Part shown: piece by piece, positions 22,060-32,639 of the stretch
How positions within the stretch are numbered: the first letter of the stretch is position 1
Layout: every line of letters begins with the position of its first letter
DNA from: Annona cherimola
Taxonomy: Eukaryota > Streptophyta > Magnoliopsida > Magnoliales > Annonaceae
DNA: 64,000 bases
Assembly (NCBI GenBank): GCA_030490835.1
Contig: CM059973.1
Coordinates: 61,260,008-61,324,007, forward strand
Direction: 5' to 3'
Notes under the pieces: generated by a model
Told to the model about the DNA's origin: nothing
What the model saw: only the letters and a program-made list of their open reading frames with translations
Databases searched by the model: none
Made by a program: the position numbers and the translations under genes

Positions 22060-23151
22060 TCTTAATAACTCTTTAAAAATAGAGTTATCAATACTCATTT
22101 TGCAATCATTTTGGATGCTAGTTTAAGAGAAACATATAAATTTGCATAAATTTTGCATTAATTTTCATTATTTGTATAATTCTTACATCTTATGTGGTTT
22201 TCATGCATTTTAGGTCACAACTAGTTTAAATTTATCTCATTTTAGTTGTTTTAATTTCATTTGATCATTTAGGAATGCATTTACTTATTTTTACTCTTTT
22301 GTTATAAGAAAAAGAGAGCAATTCTCATGTAATTTCAAGCCAAAAAGAGTATAAAATGAGAAAAATCACTTGAAGCTGTCAAAAGACAATACTGTCTCCA
22401 GTCTACCTATGGTCGCGACCACCAATCCCTTGCCTCGAGAGAAATGCATTGTTATGCTGTTCAGGAGCACTGTGGCCACAACCATGGAGTTCATGTGTGA
22501 AAATTTTCACATGTGTGAAGCTTAAATTAATAAAGGATATAAATACCTCTCTTAGGGTTTCTTAAGCATGACTTCTAAAGCTCGTGGCTGCTAAGAAAGG
22601 GAGAAAAGAGCAAGAGTTTCAAGGCAAGAAGAGAAGATCAAGAGGAGACCAAGCTGTCAACTGCCGATCCATTGAGTTTCATTTCTTCTTCTTCTTTTTC
22701 TTCTCATTTTCGTTATTTTTCTTCCTTAAAATGATTGTAAACTTGATATTAAAAGAATTTGATATCACGTTTATGGGTTGAATCTCCCACATTATAGACT
22801 ATGTTACTTGATTTTCTTATGCTTGAATGAAAAATAGTCGTGTTGTAGCTTTCGTTGCATAAGATTACCCTTGTATATCATTCTTAATGCATTTACAAGC
22901 TTTGCAACCTTATAGATTGATTAAATATTTAGGTTCTTGCTTGGAAAAGTAAGATTTGAATGAGATCCATATATAAGACAAGTTTTTCAGCTATTGTTTA
23001 TGTTGGATGTTAATGTGGATAGGAACTACCCATTAACATTGTGTAATCTTGATTAGGTTATGTAGTTATCAGTCTTATTTTACTTAAGTGCATGAGAACA
23101 TAATAAATAACTAAAACAGGGTTAGGTTGTATGTGTTGGAAGACATATATG

Positions 23152-24777
23152 TGTTGGTCCCGAGTTAATGGCAATTACCCAAGAGGGGACGGGTGAATTG
23201 GGTATTATGAAAATTTAAAACTTAAACATAAACTTTTACTCCGGATTAATCTAGTCCCCTTTATGAAGAAACAAAATGGAATGCAATATAATGTAGAGAG
23301 CAGAAATAGAAATCAACACACAAGATTTTATAGTGGTTCGGGCAACCTCCCTACTCCACTCTTCCAAGCTCACACACCGTTGTGACTTGGGTTCCACTAT
23401 GTATTCCGCGAATACACTTAGAGTCTCCGCTCTCTTCTAGATTCTAGCTCTAGGGGGCATATACAATCAGAGCCTATGCTCTCTTCTAGATTCTAGCTCT
23501 ATGGGGCATATATAATTGACACAAGTAGATGATGAGTTACACTCCAATCACAACTCTACTTGCAACGTCTTGGTTTGTTATACCAAACTCAAACCAAGCA
23601 CCAAGAACAAACAATAATATGAAAATAAGGAAGATCTACACTTTACTGAGTTGTGTAGGCAAGTTTCAGCTTGAGGAAGAATCTGTAGAAGCAACCGGTT
23701 GTGTTTTGTTGAAGCTACTTGCAACTTTGAAGCTCGTTCTTCCTTTGAAAGTGTATAGATCACTCAAGTTTAGAGAAAAGCAAATAGGAGCTCTTGCTTG
23801 CACTTTTTTTCTCTCTTTAGACTCTGTATTGTGTGTTTCCACGTTTGCTTGAGTGTCTATATATAGAGGAGGGAAGAATTTGAACGTTATACAAGTGGTT
23901 GGCGCGCAATAAATGTTCCAACGTTCGAAAATTCGAATGTTACTTTCCCAAGTCGCAGGTGGAGTCGACTTCGTCTGCGACTTCGCCCAAGTCGCATGCT
24001 GGAGTCGACTTCGTGTGCGACTTCGGCTGCTCTCCAGTTTCCAAGTCTGAGTTTTGGGTCGACTTGGTTTCAGACTTAACCTCAAGTCGATCTTGGAGTC
24101 GACTTGGGGTGAGACTTGACCAGTCCTTGTACCGAATCAGTTTGATCCTTGTTTGATTTTCCTCTAGCTTGCTTAGTTTCTTTCCTTTAATTATTTTCAT
24201 TCTGGATTGTCTTTACATCTTGTGAATCTTGAAGAGCTTGAAAATTTGTATGCACCTTGCTTGCTTAGTTTTGTATTAGTCTTCATCTTGAAAATGAGCT
24301 TGAACTTGTGTCTTGAACTTTGAAAAACTCAAGTTGATCTTTGGGTCGACTTCGTCTGCGACTTCGCCCAAGTCGCAAACCGGAGTTGACTTCGACTGCG
24401 ACTTCGGAATGTTCTGTCCCAAAATCAACTCTGGAAGGAACTGTGCATCTCCAAGTCGATGCTGGAGTCGACTTCGTCTGCGACTTGGCTTCCAAGTCGC
24501 AAGTGGAGTCGACTTGGCCTGCGACTTCAGCTGCTCTCCTTCCAATTTCAACTCTGGCCATGAGGTTTCGTTTGAGGTCGAAGGTGGAGTCGACTTTGGG
24601 ATCGACTTCACCCTAAGTCGAAGTCCAAGTCGACTTGGGAATCGACTTGGCTGATTTCATTCCTTAAGACATTCAACATAATCATTAGTAATCACTTTAT
24701 ACTCAAATTTAACTTTGTTAATCATTAAAACTTATGCTTTGGTCAATTTTGTTTTGTTTTAAACATTGTTTCCAACA
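23152..24777 (+). mobile_element. Solo LTR TGTTGG...CCAACA nested in another LTR
   Basis: A 1626-bp sequence starts TGTTGGTCCCGAGTTAATGG and ends GTTTCCAACA, flanked by perfect 5-bp duplications ATATG (23147-23151 and 24778-24782). TGTTGG/CCAACA ends are common in plant Ty1/copia LTRs. A TATATATA box at 23858-23865 marks the U3/R boundary and the plus direction. No internal coding region is present, so it is a solo LTR left by LTR-LTR recombination. The transcribed part after the TATA box holds a GTCGACTT-rich repeat array. Confidence 0.93.
23945..24655 (+). repeat. GTCGACTT/GCGACTT palindromic repeat array in the LTR
   Basis: Two clusters (23950-24120 and 24330-24650) are built from the words CAAGTCGCA, GGAGTCGACTTCG and TCTGCGACTTCG arranged in imperfect units of about 34-40 bp. 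GTCGAC, itself a palindrome, recurs about eleven times. Because the unit contains few stops, several overlapping open frames appear on both strands; they are repeat artefacts. The array lies downstream of the LTR TATA box, so it would be within the LTR transcript, where CGAAGTCGACT / AGTCGACTTCG arms could pair. Confidence 0.85.
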
Positions 24778-25138
24778 ATATGAATATAAATAAACTTAAA
24801 TTAGTAATCTCTGCATAATTAACTTAAAAAGGAATCAATTTAACATAGCTATGAGTAAATGAATTCATACTCTCATCCATTTTAACCATTCCAAAGCAAT
24901 CTCTCTAGTAGTCATCCTACCTTACTCATTTAATGCTCTATTTAGTTAGTTTAATTTAGTTCTTTGAAATGAAATTCCATTTAATTACTAATTCACACAA
25001 GGCAATTGAAGTTTAAGGTGCTATTTTGTTTAAAACAATCATCGTAAGAACGATACTCTACTCACGCATTATTACTTGATCGGCACGTATACTTATATTA
25101 TAACAAGTATTTTAATTAGACATATGTGCAGCTCGTCA

Positions 25139-25292
25139 CCCCCTAAGTTACTATCAAGGCAACTACGTTATGGCTTATATATATTTTTTAAACCTATACC
25201 ATTTATCATGTTAATACTCTTATTTTATCATGCTATTAAAAATGAGTTCCATTGAAAATGTATATAAAAATGGATAGTATAAATATAAGGAA
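25139..25292. other. Spacer, nothing recognised
   Basis: AT-rich spacer between an LTR end and a long-TIR element. Confidence 0.3.
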
Positions 25293-27630
25293 TGTGCTTC
25301 CATGAAACCCCTTTTTCTATTATATAACATCCTTTTTTACACCTTTAATGATTGATGAGAAATTCACTTTATCTATTGTATTTAACATCACTTATATTTT
25401 CATCAAAATTCTTTCATTTATTTAGTATTGATGTGGACATACCCATCTATAAATATGTAAAATCAACATAATAAAATAATTTAATGCTAAAATTCAATTC
25501 TAAAGTTATAGTTTCAACATCTAAACCATCTAAAATATAATTCTTATGTAACTAAGTGATTATATAAGTATTATTACGTTCTAATACATATGCGAATGGA
25601 TTTAAGTATTTTTCATAATTTATACATAAATATATATTTTCAAACAGTGTAGTCCATGCATATCTTTGATTTTGATGAAATTATTGGTCCTTATGTATGG
25701 CCAAGTGCTCAAGATGGGGGTCGAATTGGCTATTAAAATTTTTCGCAAATATTGATTGTGTGATAGAACTTAGCTAATATAAGATAAGTAACTGATAAAA
25801 CATGCACACGAGAAGAAAAAATGCAACTACACATAAAACATAAAGTGGTTTCATCTAACCCCAGGCACCTACTTGTCTTAAATTCTATTAATCCAATATA
25901 GGATTACAACATGTTCATTTTCCGAGCTCACCAACAAACTCTTCATGTTTGTTTCATGAGCTAACGAACACACTCTCCACATTGCTTTTACAAACTAACA
26001 AATAAACTCTTACAATTTGGTTATGACACTCTAATAGAGGCTAAATCCTCTTTTTTATAGATAAAAAGTACTCAAAGAAAAAATTCTTCTTAAGGGTATG
26101 CTTGGGAAGTTATAAAACTTTTGTATAAAGAATTTCTCGTGTAAAATTTTTCAATCGTAAAAAATGATGTGATATGATAAGAATAACGATGGGAGTAAAA
26201 AGAACTAAAATTAAAGTATATAGGTTAATTGTATGAGTAGTTATATAAAAATGATTGAAAAGTAAGGTAGTTGCATGAGAAAATGTAAAAAATAATTAAA
26301 AATAAAGTAGTAGTAAAGATTGAAAAGTTTTGGTTGAAAAAGTTTTTATATTTGCCAAACATGCTCTAAATAAGTAGGTATAATAAGAATAATAAGAATT
26401 AAGTATCCTATGCTGCAATAACTCCAAGTGTTGATGAGAATCGAAGCTTTGAATGCACAATTGAAACTTTGAAGCTCGAAGAGTAAAGGTACTTCATGTT
26501 TGTTGAGAGATTATGGGTAGAGTGAATGTTTTTCTGTTTTTCTTTCTCTAAACTCATTTTTGCATTTACTTTAGGTTTAAATAAACTTGTGGACATTGTG
26601 GCCGAGTTGCTGGAGGTAAGTGAATAGCTAGATATATCAATATATATATATATTTAATGCAGTTTGAAGCATTGCTTTGCATATGTCAAACATGATTGTT
26701 GCAAAGTTGACTTTAGATGCTTTTATCTTTTTTCTCATCTTCGATTAACCAAATACTTCATTTATGCTCAATCTTTTTCTTTGAAAATAAGTAAGTTATG
26801 TTCCTCTTATATCCAATTGAAAATTTCCTAAGTTAGTTTGAACAAGACAGTTCTAACTTGTTAATTTTAGAACTCATTTTTCTAGTTTATCTATGTCTTC
26901 TATCAGTTTACATCTTCTATCATTCTACATGAATTTTCTGTCAGCACGATTTTTACTCAAATGATTTCAAATTTTAATAAAATTTGTTCAAAGTATTTTT
27001 TTAATATTTCATAGTGTTATTCCAATATTTATCTTGTTAAAACATATTCAAAATTTTGAGTCATTAAGAGATTTATTTACGAATTTTTTCCTTTTATCAC
27101 ATTTATACTTTTCTTTTGTTAGACCATTTTTCTAGCTATTTTACGTTATTTTAAAAATCATACTTCCCTATGAATTTTTAAAATTTGCAACTTGTATCAT
27201 GTTTTTCACATTAAGTAAAATGTGTACAAACACTTTATTAACGTCTATCTTAAGAATTTGATGTATTTCTTTCACAAGCAAACAATTTCACTTTCCCTTT
27301 TGTTAACTTGATTATTTTTTTGAACTTTAGCATGTTTCCTTATATATGTTGTTTATAATCTAAAATAACTTGTTCACAAGGATTGGTATTCTCTATTATC
27401 ACTTATGTTTTAGCTCATCATCAAAACATACTTGATTATCATATTAAAACTACGATAAACAATGTAAATTCATGATTTGAACTCAATAGAAACTCGATTT
27501 CCTAGCTAAATAAATGATACTAAAATATAATAGATAAAGTGAATTTTTAATCCATCATTAATGCATTAAAAATGGAAGATGTTACATGGAATAACTTTTA
27601 TATAACTTTTTTACATAGAAAAGAAGCCCT
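25293..27630. mobile_element. Long-terminal-inverted-repeat element (family C)
   Basis: The left end (GTGCTTCCATGAAACCCC, then TTATATAACATCC and GAAATTCACTTTATCTATTG at about 25360-25380) is an inverted counterpart of the right end (about 27500-27630, where the complement reads GGGCTTCTTTTCTATGTAA and AAAATTCACTTTATCTATTA). The arms are therefore about 150 bp or longer. Shorter relatives lie at 51001-51260, 52345-53388 and 57848-58100. A MITE (26094-26366) sits inside. No transposase was recognised; a Mutator-like or foldback origin is possible but unproven. Confidence 0.55.
26094..26366 (+). mobile_element. GGGTGTGTTTGG-family MITE with TAA duplication
   Basis: Begins GGGTATGCTTGGGAAG and ends GCCAAACATGCTC, with TAA on both sides (26091-26093 and 26367-26369). 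Internal words (GTGATATGATAAGAATAACGA, GATTGAAAAGTAAGGTAGTT) match the family. It lies within the family C element. Confidence 0.82.
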
Positions 27631-28983
27631 AGATATAATATATAAAAAGTTTATAATATGGAAATCATAAATAAATATATAAACTTATTAAATAGTATAA
27701 ATTTTTAAAAAATATTTTAAAATTAAAAGATCAAAGGTATAAACATATAGACATCCATGCTTATGTGTAACTATTGGATTATAACCCATGCATATGTCAG
27801 CTAATTGGCATAAACATATAATACATTATAACCTCATTCATTTGACTCATCCGCTATGCATGAAATTACACTGTACTAATATAAAAAATGAATCCACGTC
27901 ATTACTTATACTTGTTATTACTTATTTGCTAAAATAACACATTTTAACTAAAAGAATTTGTACACACAGTTAATGTGAAAAGGTTATATTATAAAAAAAT
28001 CATAACAATAACAAAAATCATTTATTTATTTTAATAATGTCAAGAAATATCTTTTATTAGTAAAATGATTTAAATCTTAAAAATTCCTCCTAAATACTTT
28101 TTGTTCCCTTTATATGCCTAAAAGCATTTTTATCTTTTAGGAAAAAATAAAAATATTACTAAAATTTTTTAAACAATAAAGCTAAACACTCTATAATTTG
28201 TTAACACCATTTTTAAAAAGAAATTTGCATTGGTAATGAAAATTTTCAATAAAAAAAAAAACTAAAATATGAAAGTTTGGCCAAACATAGCTAAAAAATA
28301 TTGCCTTGCTTAACCAATGTTGTTGCAATTTTTCTTCTGCATGAGTTTTGCTAAAACAAAAACACACAAGAAGCCTAAAAGTTGGGTCAGTGGTGTTCGG
28401 GGTTGGAATTGATCTAGGTCGAGATACAGGAAAGGGTATAGGCCCTGCACAAGAGATGTATATTAAAACAATGTATATAATATTCTTGTATGCCAGTCCT
28501 GTCAATTGAATAACGGGCTATATTGGTTTAACATGCTAGTCAATATAACCTACTACTTAATACTTCACAGACGTCGATTTCATGCGATGCATCTAATGTT
28601 AGCCCAACATACAATGCATCTATATATTTATTTTTTATTTTTAATAAATATATTTTTTGGTGTATTTAACTCATCTACTAAGTTGTATTATTTTACAATA
28701 CTTTTATATATTTATTTTTTATTTTTAAAAACTATCAATTTTAGGGGCATTGAGGTCATTTTTCATTCCTCATAAACTTGAGTTTTAAAAATAAAAAATA
28801 AAAATAAAAAAGTATGTAAAATAGAAAAACTTGGCATATGAATTAAACACATATAAGAAACACATTTATGAAAAAATAAATATATGTATGTATCACATAT
28901 AACTAACTTGTTAGTCCGGGCTTACTTAGCTTGCTCCAAAAAATATGCTTAAAATTTTTTTTTGGCTTGTTTTTACATAAACT
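27631..28983. other. AT-rich intergenic DNA, nothing recognised
   Basis: Open frames at 28191-28505 (minus) and 28506-28775 (plus) are low-complexity hydrophobic strings without motifs. A repeated TATATTTATTTTTTATTTTTAA word occurs near 28620 and 28705. No gene is supported. Confidence 0.45.
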
Positions 28984-29249
28984 TGTTAATCTGCGTATAT
29001 TTAATGTATAAATTAAGCTTCATCATTGTTGGATATATGTATATCTTTCTTTTACATTTTCAAATATAAAGTTATTTTAGTAATTTTGGGCCATTAAAAA
29101 GGTTCCTTTGTTTAAAAAATTAAAAATATATATTTAAAATAATAATACTTGATTTATTATTAAATACATTTAAACTAATGCATTGATTAAAAAATAGATA
29201 AGTTGTAAAAGTAGTCCACGGTCTAACAAATAATATCATTTCTGTAATT
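28984..29249 (+). repeat. Direct repeat flanking viral promoter fragment, left copy
   Basis: From GTTAATCTGCG to TATCATTTCTGTAATT, this 266-bp stretch is repeated at 29576-29848 in the same orientation with roughly 10-15% differences by eye. Shared words include CATTTTCAAATATAAAGTTA and GGCCATTAAAAAGGTTCCTT. It does not have TG/CA ends, so it is not an obvious LTR. Confidence 0.88.
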
Positions 29250-29575
29250 CTAATATAAAAGCTCTAACAAAACAGCGCTATTTAAAACCAACTTTATCAC
29301 TATTCAAGATTCCAAAATGCCGACATGATTGTACTAAGTCACTATTCTATGATGCTAAAGAAGTGGTGCCTCTCACTTTGGCCATTCGACTCCACAACAG
29401 TTAGGAGACGTCCCAAGTTGAAGAGACATCGGACTTATACTAAGTTTAAATTCGACCAGACTCGAAGTACTCTCAAATCCTGCCTTCTTCGGTAAATAAG
29501 TGTATCTAGTATTGTAAAGGCATTAAAGAGTCTTCGAACCTTAAGTTCGTGTGAATCCCTAAGTATTTGTGAGAA
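29250..29575 (+). promoter_or_regulatory. Caulimovirid promoter fragment upstream of the host gene
   Basis: This stretch is collinear with the viral intergenic region at 7860-8170. Shared words in order include CTATTC-AAGATTCCAAAA, GATGCTAAAG, CTCTCACTTTGGCCATTCGA (viral CTCTCATTGGGCCACTCGA), a GTTGAAGAGA-like word, TTGTAAAGGCAT and AGAGTCTTCGA. The viral TATAAATAG (8105-8113) corresponds here to GTAAATAAG (29492-29500), so the box is mutated. It lies in the sense direction, 400-700 bp upstream of the start codon of the TMEM42-like gene. Whether it contributes to transcription is unknown. Confidence 0.75.
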
Positions 29576-29848
29576 TGTTAATCTCATATATTTAATTTAA
29601 TGTATAAATCAAACTTTATTATTTTAACAATATATGTATATATATTTTTTACATTTTCAAATATAAAGTTATTTTAGTAATTTTCGGCCATTAAAAAGGT
29701 TCCTTTGTTCAAAAATTTAAAAATATATATTCAAAATAATAATACTTGATTTTTTATTAAATACATTTAAACTTATAAATTGATTAAAAAAAATAGATAA
29801 GTTGTGAAAGTAGTCTACGGACCAACAAATAATATCATCTCTGTAATT
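29576..29848 (+). repeat. Direct repeat flanking viral promoter fragment, right copy
   Basis: Second copy of the sequence at 28984-29249. It ends at CTGTAATT, 124 bp before the start codon of the host gene. The pair brackets the viral fragment exactly, as if ~270 bp of host DNA had been duplicated when the fragment was captured. Confidence 0.88.
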
Positions 29849-29853
29849 AATGC

Positions 29854-29883
29854 GCACACTTCACCCTCTCGAGCGAAGTGTGC
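29854..29883 (+). other. 9-bp perfect inverted repeat in the presumed 5' leader
   Basis: GCACACTTC (29854-29862) and GAAGTGTGC (29875-29883) are exact reverse complements separated by 12 nt. It lies about 90 bp upstream of the ATG of exon 1, in the GC-richer stretch that looks like leader or core promoter. Confidence 0.55.
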
Positions 29884-29972
29884 ACTGTACCAACCCTTGT
29901 TCCTGCATAAGGGCTGAGCGAATTTTCAGGCGATCCGCTAAATCGAAGAAGCGGGGCGCACAGGGCCCGTTG

Positions 29973-30065
29973 ATGGAGGTTCTTACGAGTGGGCACGGAT
30001 GGGCGATTGCAGCTGGTGCTAATGCTGCGTTGGCTGCTGTTTCTGCCAAGTTCTTCTCTTCCATG
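29973..30065 (+). CDS. TMEM42-like (EamA-type) membrane protein, exon 1
   Basis: First coding exon of the only host gene supported here: ATG at 29973 and 31 codons ending in ATG, followed by donor GTAATT at 30066. The peptide starts Met-Glu-Val-Leu-Thr-Ser-Gly-His-Gly-Trp-Ala-Ile and continues into an Ala-rich membrane helix (residues 11-27) ending Ala-Lys-Phe-Phe-Ser-Ser. An in-frame upstream ATG at 29850 would add 41 residues unlike a membrane protein start, so 29973 is preferred. It joins in phase 0 to exon 2 at 47742 across a 17.7-kb intron. The family (TMEM42-like, half-size drug/metabolite-transporter fold) has no firm biochemical role that I can state. The presumed promoter area carries a viral fragment. 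Confidence 0.72.
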
Positions 30066-30726
30066 GTAATTCCTCCTCTCTTCTCCATCTGCAACTTTCT
30101 TTCTTCATGACCTTTCCCGTTTTGGTAGACTTCTTCAAGTCTGTGAAAAATTCTATTTTTCTTGTTGGAGCACTGGGTTTCCGCCCAACTCAACTTTTGA
30201 CTTCCGGTGTAAAGAAATGGAGGAGAATTTGGAGATCTTCTTGGTTCCTTGACAGTGATATTGGTTTGCCTTCTTCAGAATCGTTGGCGTTACGAATTCA
30301 AATGTTGACTTGGATCTTGGCTGTATTTCACCTTTTAAAGATAGTGGTGGATGCTGGCCTTTCTGCAGCAACTAGAAGATTGTTTATCGTAGGAAGACTA
30401 GTTCCCCAATGCCCTTATGAGGCAATTGGCAAATGTTAGGAGGAAGATACCATTTTACCACATGGGTTGAAAATTGTGTGCTTGTCTTTGTCACTTAATG
30501 CTTTAGTCGTGTAGGAAAAAAGGCACTTGACTGGAGTGAAATTAGGTTGACTGGAGTGAAATTAGGTCTCCCTCATTGAACTATGGTTGGGTTCGGACTG
30601 CCATTGATGTCCAATAATTAGGGAGCCTAACTTTTATGTTGGGCATTGATATTGATTTAGGAAAATAGATGTCTCACAAGAGCAGAGTTATGGCTCCTTG
30701 GATTGTCAAAACTAGTTTGGACTTGG
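30066..30726 (+). other. Start of intron 1
   Basis: Begins with donor GTAATTCC. An open frame at 30107-30439 has no recognisable domain and lies after the donor, so it is probably intronic. A 20-bp unit, TTGACTGGAGTGAAATTAGG, is tandemly repeated twice at 30528-30567. Confidence 0.55.
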
Positions 30727-30734
30727 CAACATTG

Positions 30735-32322
30735 TTGTAAGAACCGGACTGAACCGGCCGGTTGGACCGGTCTGACCGGGAACCATTTGAATTCCGGTTT
30801 GTTTACGTATGATTCGGTCTGATTGAGTTAAACCGTTCAAACTGCTAAATTGGCGGTCGAACGGAATTCGACCGGTTTGCAACTCGGTATATATTAAAAA
30901 AAGCACAGCTTGTTTTTTTCGAGTTCCCTCTCTTCCTCCCCAAATCTCTTCCGCCCTCCCAAATCTTAAATCCAGCCTTCAGCTATCTGCCACCCATTTC
31001 TTTCCCATTCTCCAATCGCGGTGACTGGCAATAGCACACTACATAGGCACGGAGCAGCAGCTCCAGCACACAACCACCAAGCACAGTTGCCAGCTTCCTA
31101 CCTCTTTCCTCTTCATTTTAGCGAGCATCCATTTCCTGACGGACTCAGCTGCCTCCAGCACCCAGCTACCAAGGTTTCCTCTTCATTTCCAGTGATCTTG
31201 TCCCATTACAACAACAATGGTTCCTGCAGCTAGTCCCATCATAGGCGCCGCCGCAGCAGCACCAGCGGCGGCGAGTAGCGTCCATATCCGATTTCCTCTT
31301 CATTTCTAGCAAGTGGCATCCCAAATTGGTAGTTTTCCTCTAATTTTTTTTTTTGAAAGCATTGCCTCTGTTTTGCCTTTGCTATTTTGGCCGAAGTATT
31401 TAGTTTGTATTTTTTCACTTTTTTATTTTGCTCCAAATCATAGATTATTACTTTTTATGCTATTTGTTTAGTCTATAAAAATTTAATTTCATCCAAGTTT
31501 TTTAGCACTTGCAGTTCTAAGAAATATTATACGCATGCATTCATTATATTTTGTATATGAATTTGGAGAAAATAGATTAAAAAATAAATAACACAGATTA
31601 AACAGTTTCCACTTTCCATCTAATCAATGACCAATTTTTTTAATTAAAATGCACATAACATCTAGAATGCCAAATTTGTGAGAAATCTGGCTTATTTATT
31701 AATTATAATTAAGATATCAGATAAGCTGATGATTTCGGCTTCTTTTCTAATTATAATTTGATGAGGATGATGTCCTTTTAGACTTCTAAAATTTTATATT
31801 TGATAAGAATGATGTGTTTGTACTTTGTAGACTTTTAATTTTCATTTTTATTAAGCACATGAGTTGTTCTTAATTTTTATAATATTATAAATTATTTAAT
31901 TGTTCAATCCTTCAATAATTATTTATCTATTTTATTTCTTATTGTGTTAAATATGTTTATAGAAGTGCAACTTATAAAAGCATCGATATAAGTGGGGATA
32001 ATTTAATATTAAGGCATCAACATTCAAAGTTTATTACACATTTTAAGTCAGTTAGTATAGTTAATTTTCATTAATATTCATGCTTAAAGATTTTTGAAAA
32101 TTTCTATTAATTTTTTCCTACATGTTTTGTTGTGATGCATAAAATCTAACATATGATTTAGGATTTATAAATAGATAATTTTACTAATATATAATTAATT
32201 AAAAATTAAACATTTATGACTTTATAATTATGTCATGGTGACATCACCGGTTCGCTTAACCGGTCAAACCGGTTCAAACAAGAACAATTTCTTCACCGGT
32301 TCAATCACCGGTTCGGTTCTGA
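30735..32322. mobile_element. hAT-like non-autonomous element in intron 1
   Basis: The left end TTGTAAGAACCGGACTGAAC and the right end ...GGTTCGGTTCTGA are imperfect inverted repeats rich in ACCGGTT words. Perfect 8-bp duplications CAACATTG flank the 1588-bp element (30727-30734 and 32323-32330). The 8-bp duplication fits the hAT superfamily. The first 400 bp hold a GC-rich, CT-rich stretch (30910-31310) resembling a leader exon; the rest is AT-rich. No transposase domain is visible. The left end may carry three extra bases relative to the inverted repeat. Confidence 0.82.
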
Positions 32323-32639
32323 CAACATTGCTCGGCAATGCCTTTGAAGTTCAACCATTTAGGAGCCTACCCCCATGCATTGAATCCTTTGTCTAATCTA
32401 GAGCAAGGTGCAAACACTTGATGAATTTCAAATGACTTGATGAAGAAATATGACTTTGATGACTTTTTCAAGATAGTCAATCAGTTAATTACATGGAAAT
32501 ACTGCAAATATTTCAACAACAATTTAGATGTTGAATGAAATTGAGTTTTCACCTATAAGGTAAACTTCTCGATACTAACTGCATAATTTTTTTAATTGTC
32601 TTCTGCTGAAAGGAGGCTGAGCAAGTATTGATGGACAAG

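Larger units (their letters stand above)
22060..25138 (+). mobile_element. LTR of the TGACGAG...GAGTTATCA family, split by another solo LTR
   Basis: The right end is the reverse complement of the left end of the LTR at 8428-10062: both share CAAGTATACATGT-like, GTAATAATGCGTGAGTAGAG-like and GTCTAATTAAAAT-like words, ending ...GCTCGTCA at 25138. The left end keeps the family's palindrome in decayed form (TTAATAACTC ... GAGTTATCA at 22063-22090). A TATAAATA box near 22538 followed by leader-like sequence sets the plus orientation. A 1626-bp solo LTR with its own duplication interrupts it; without that it is about 1.45 kb. No 5-bp duplication is recognisable at its own ends. Confidence 0.75.

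Noticed and set aside
24276..24654. Four overlapping open frames of 91-113 codons on both strands
   Set aside because: They arise from the GTCGACTT repeat unit, which lacks stops in several frames. They lie in a solo LTR.
28984..29848. Reading the ~270-bp direct repeats as LTRs of a small retrotransposon (TRIM)
   Set aside because: The repeat lacks convincing TG...CA ends, there is no primer site or polypurine tract, and the interior matches a viral intergenic region instead.
29850..29972. Upstream in-frame ATG extending exon 1 by 41 residues
   Set aside because: The extra peptide is Arg/Ser/Cys-rich and unlike the family's short N-terminus before the first helix. The start at 29973 fits better, although the longer form cannot be excluded without transcript data.
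30107..30439. 110-codon plus-strand frame after exon 1
   Set aside because: It starts after a good splice donor, overlaps the exon frame in a different phase and shows no domain; treated as intron.
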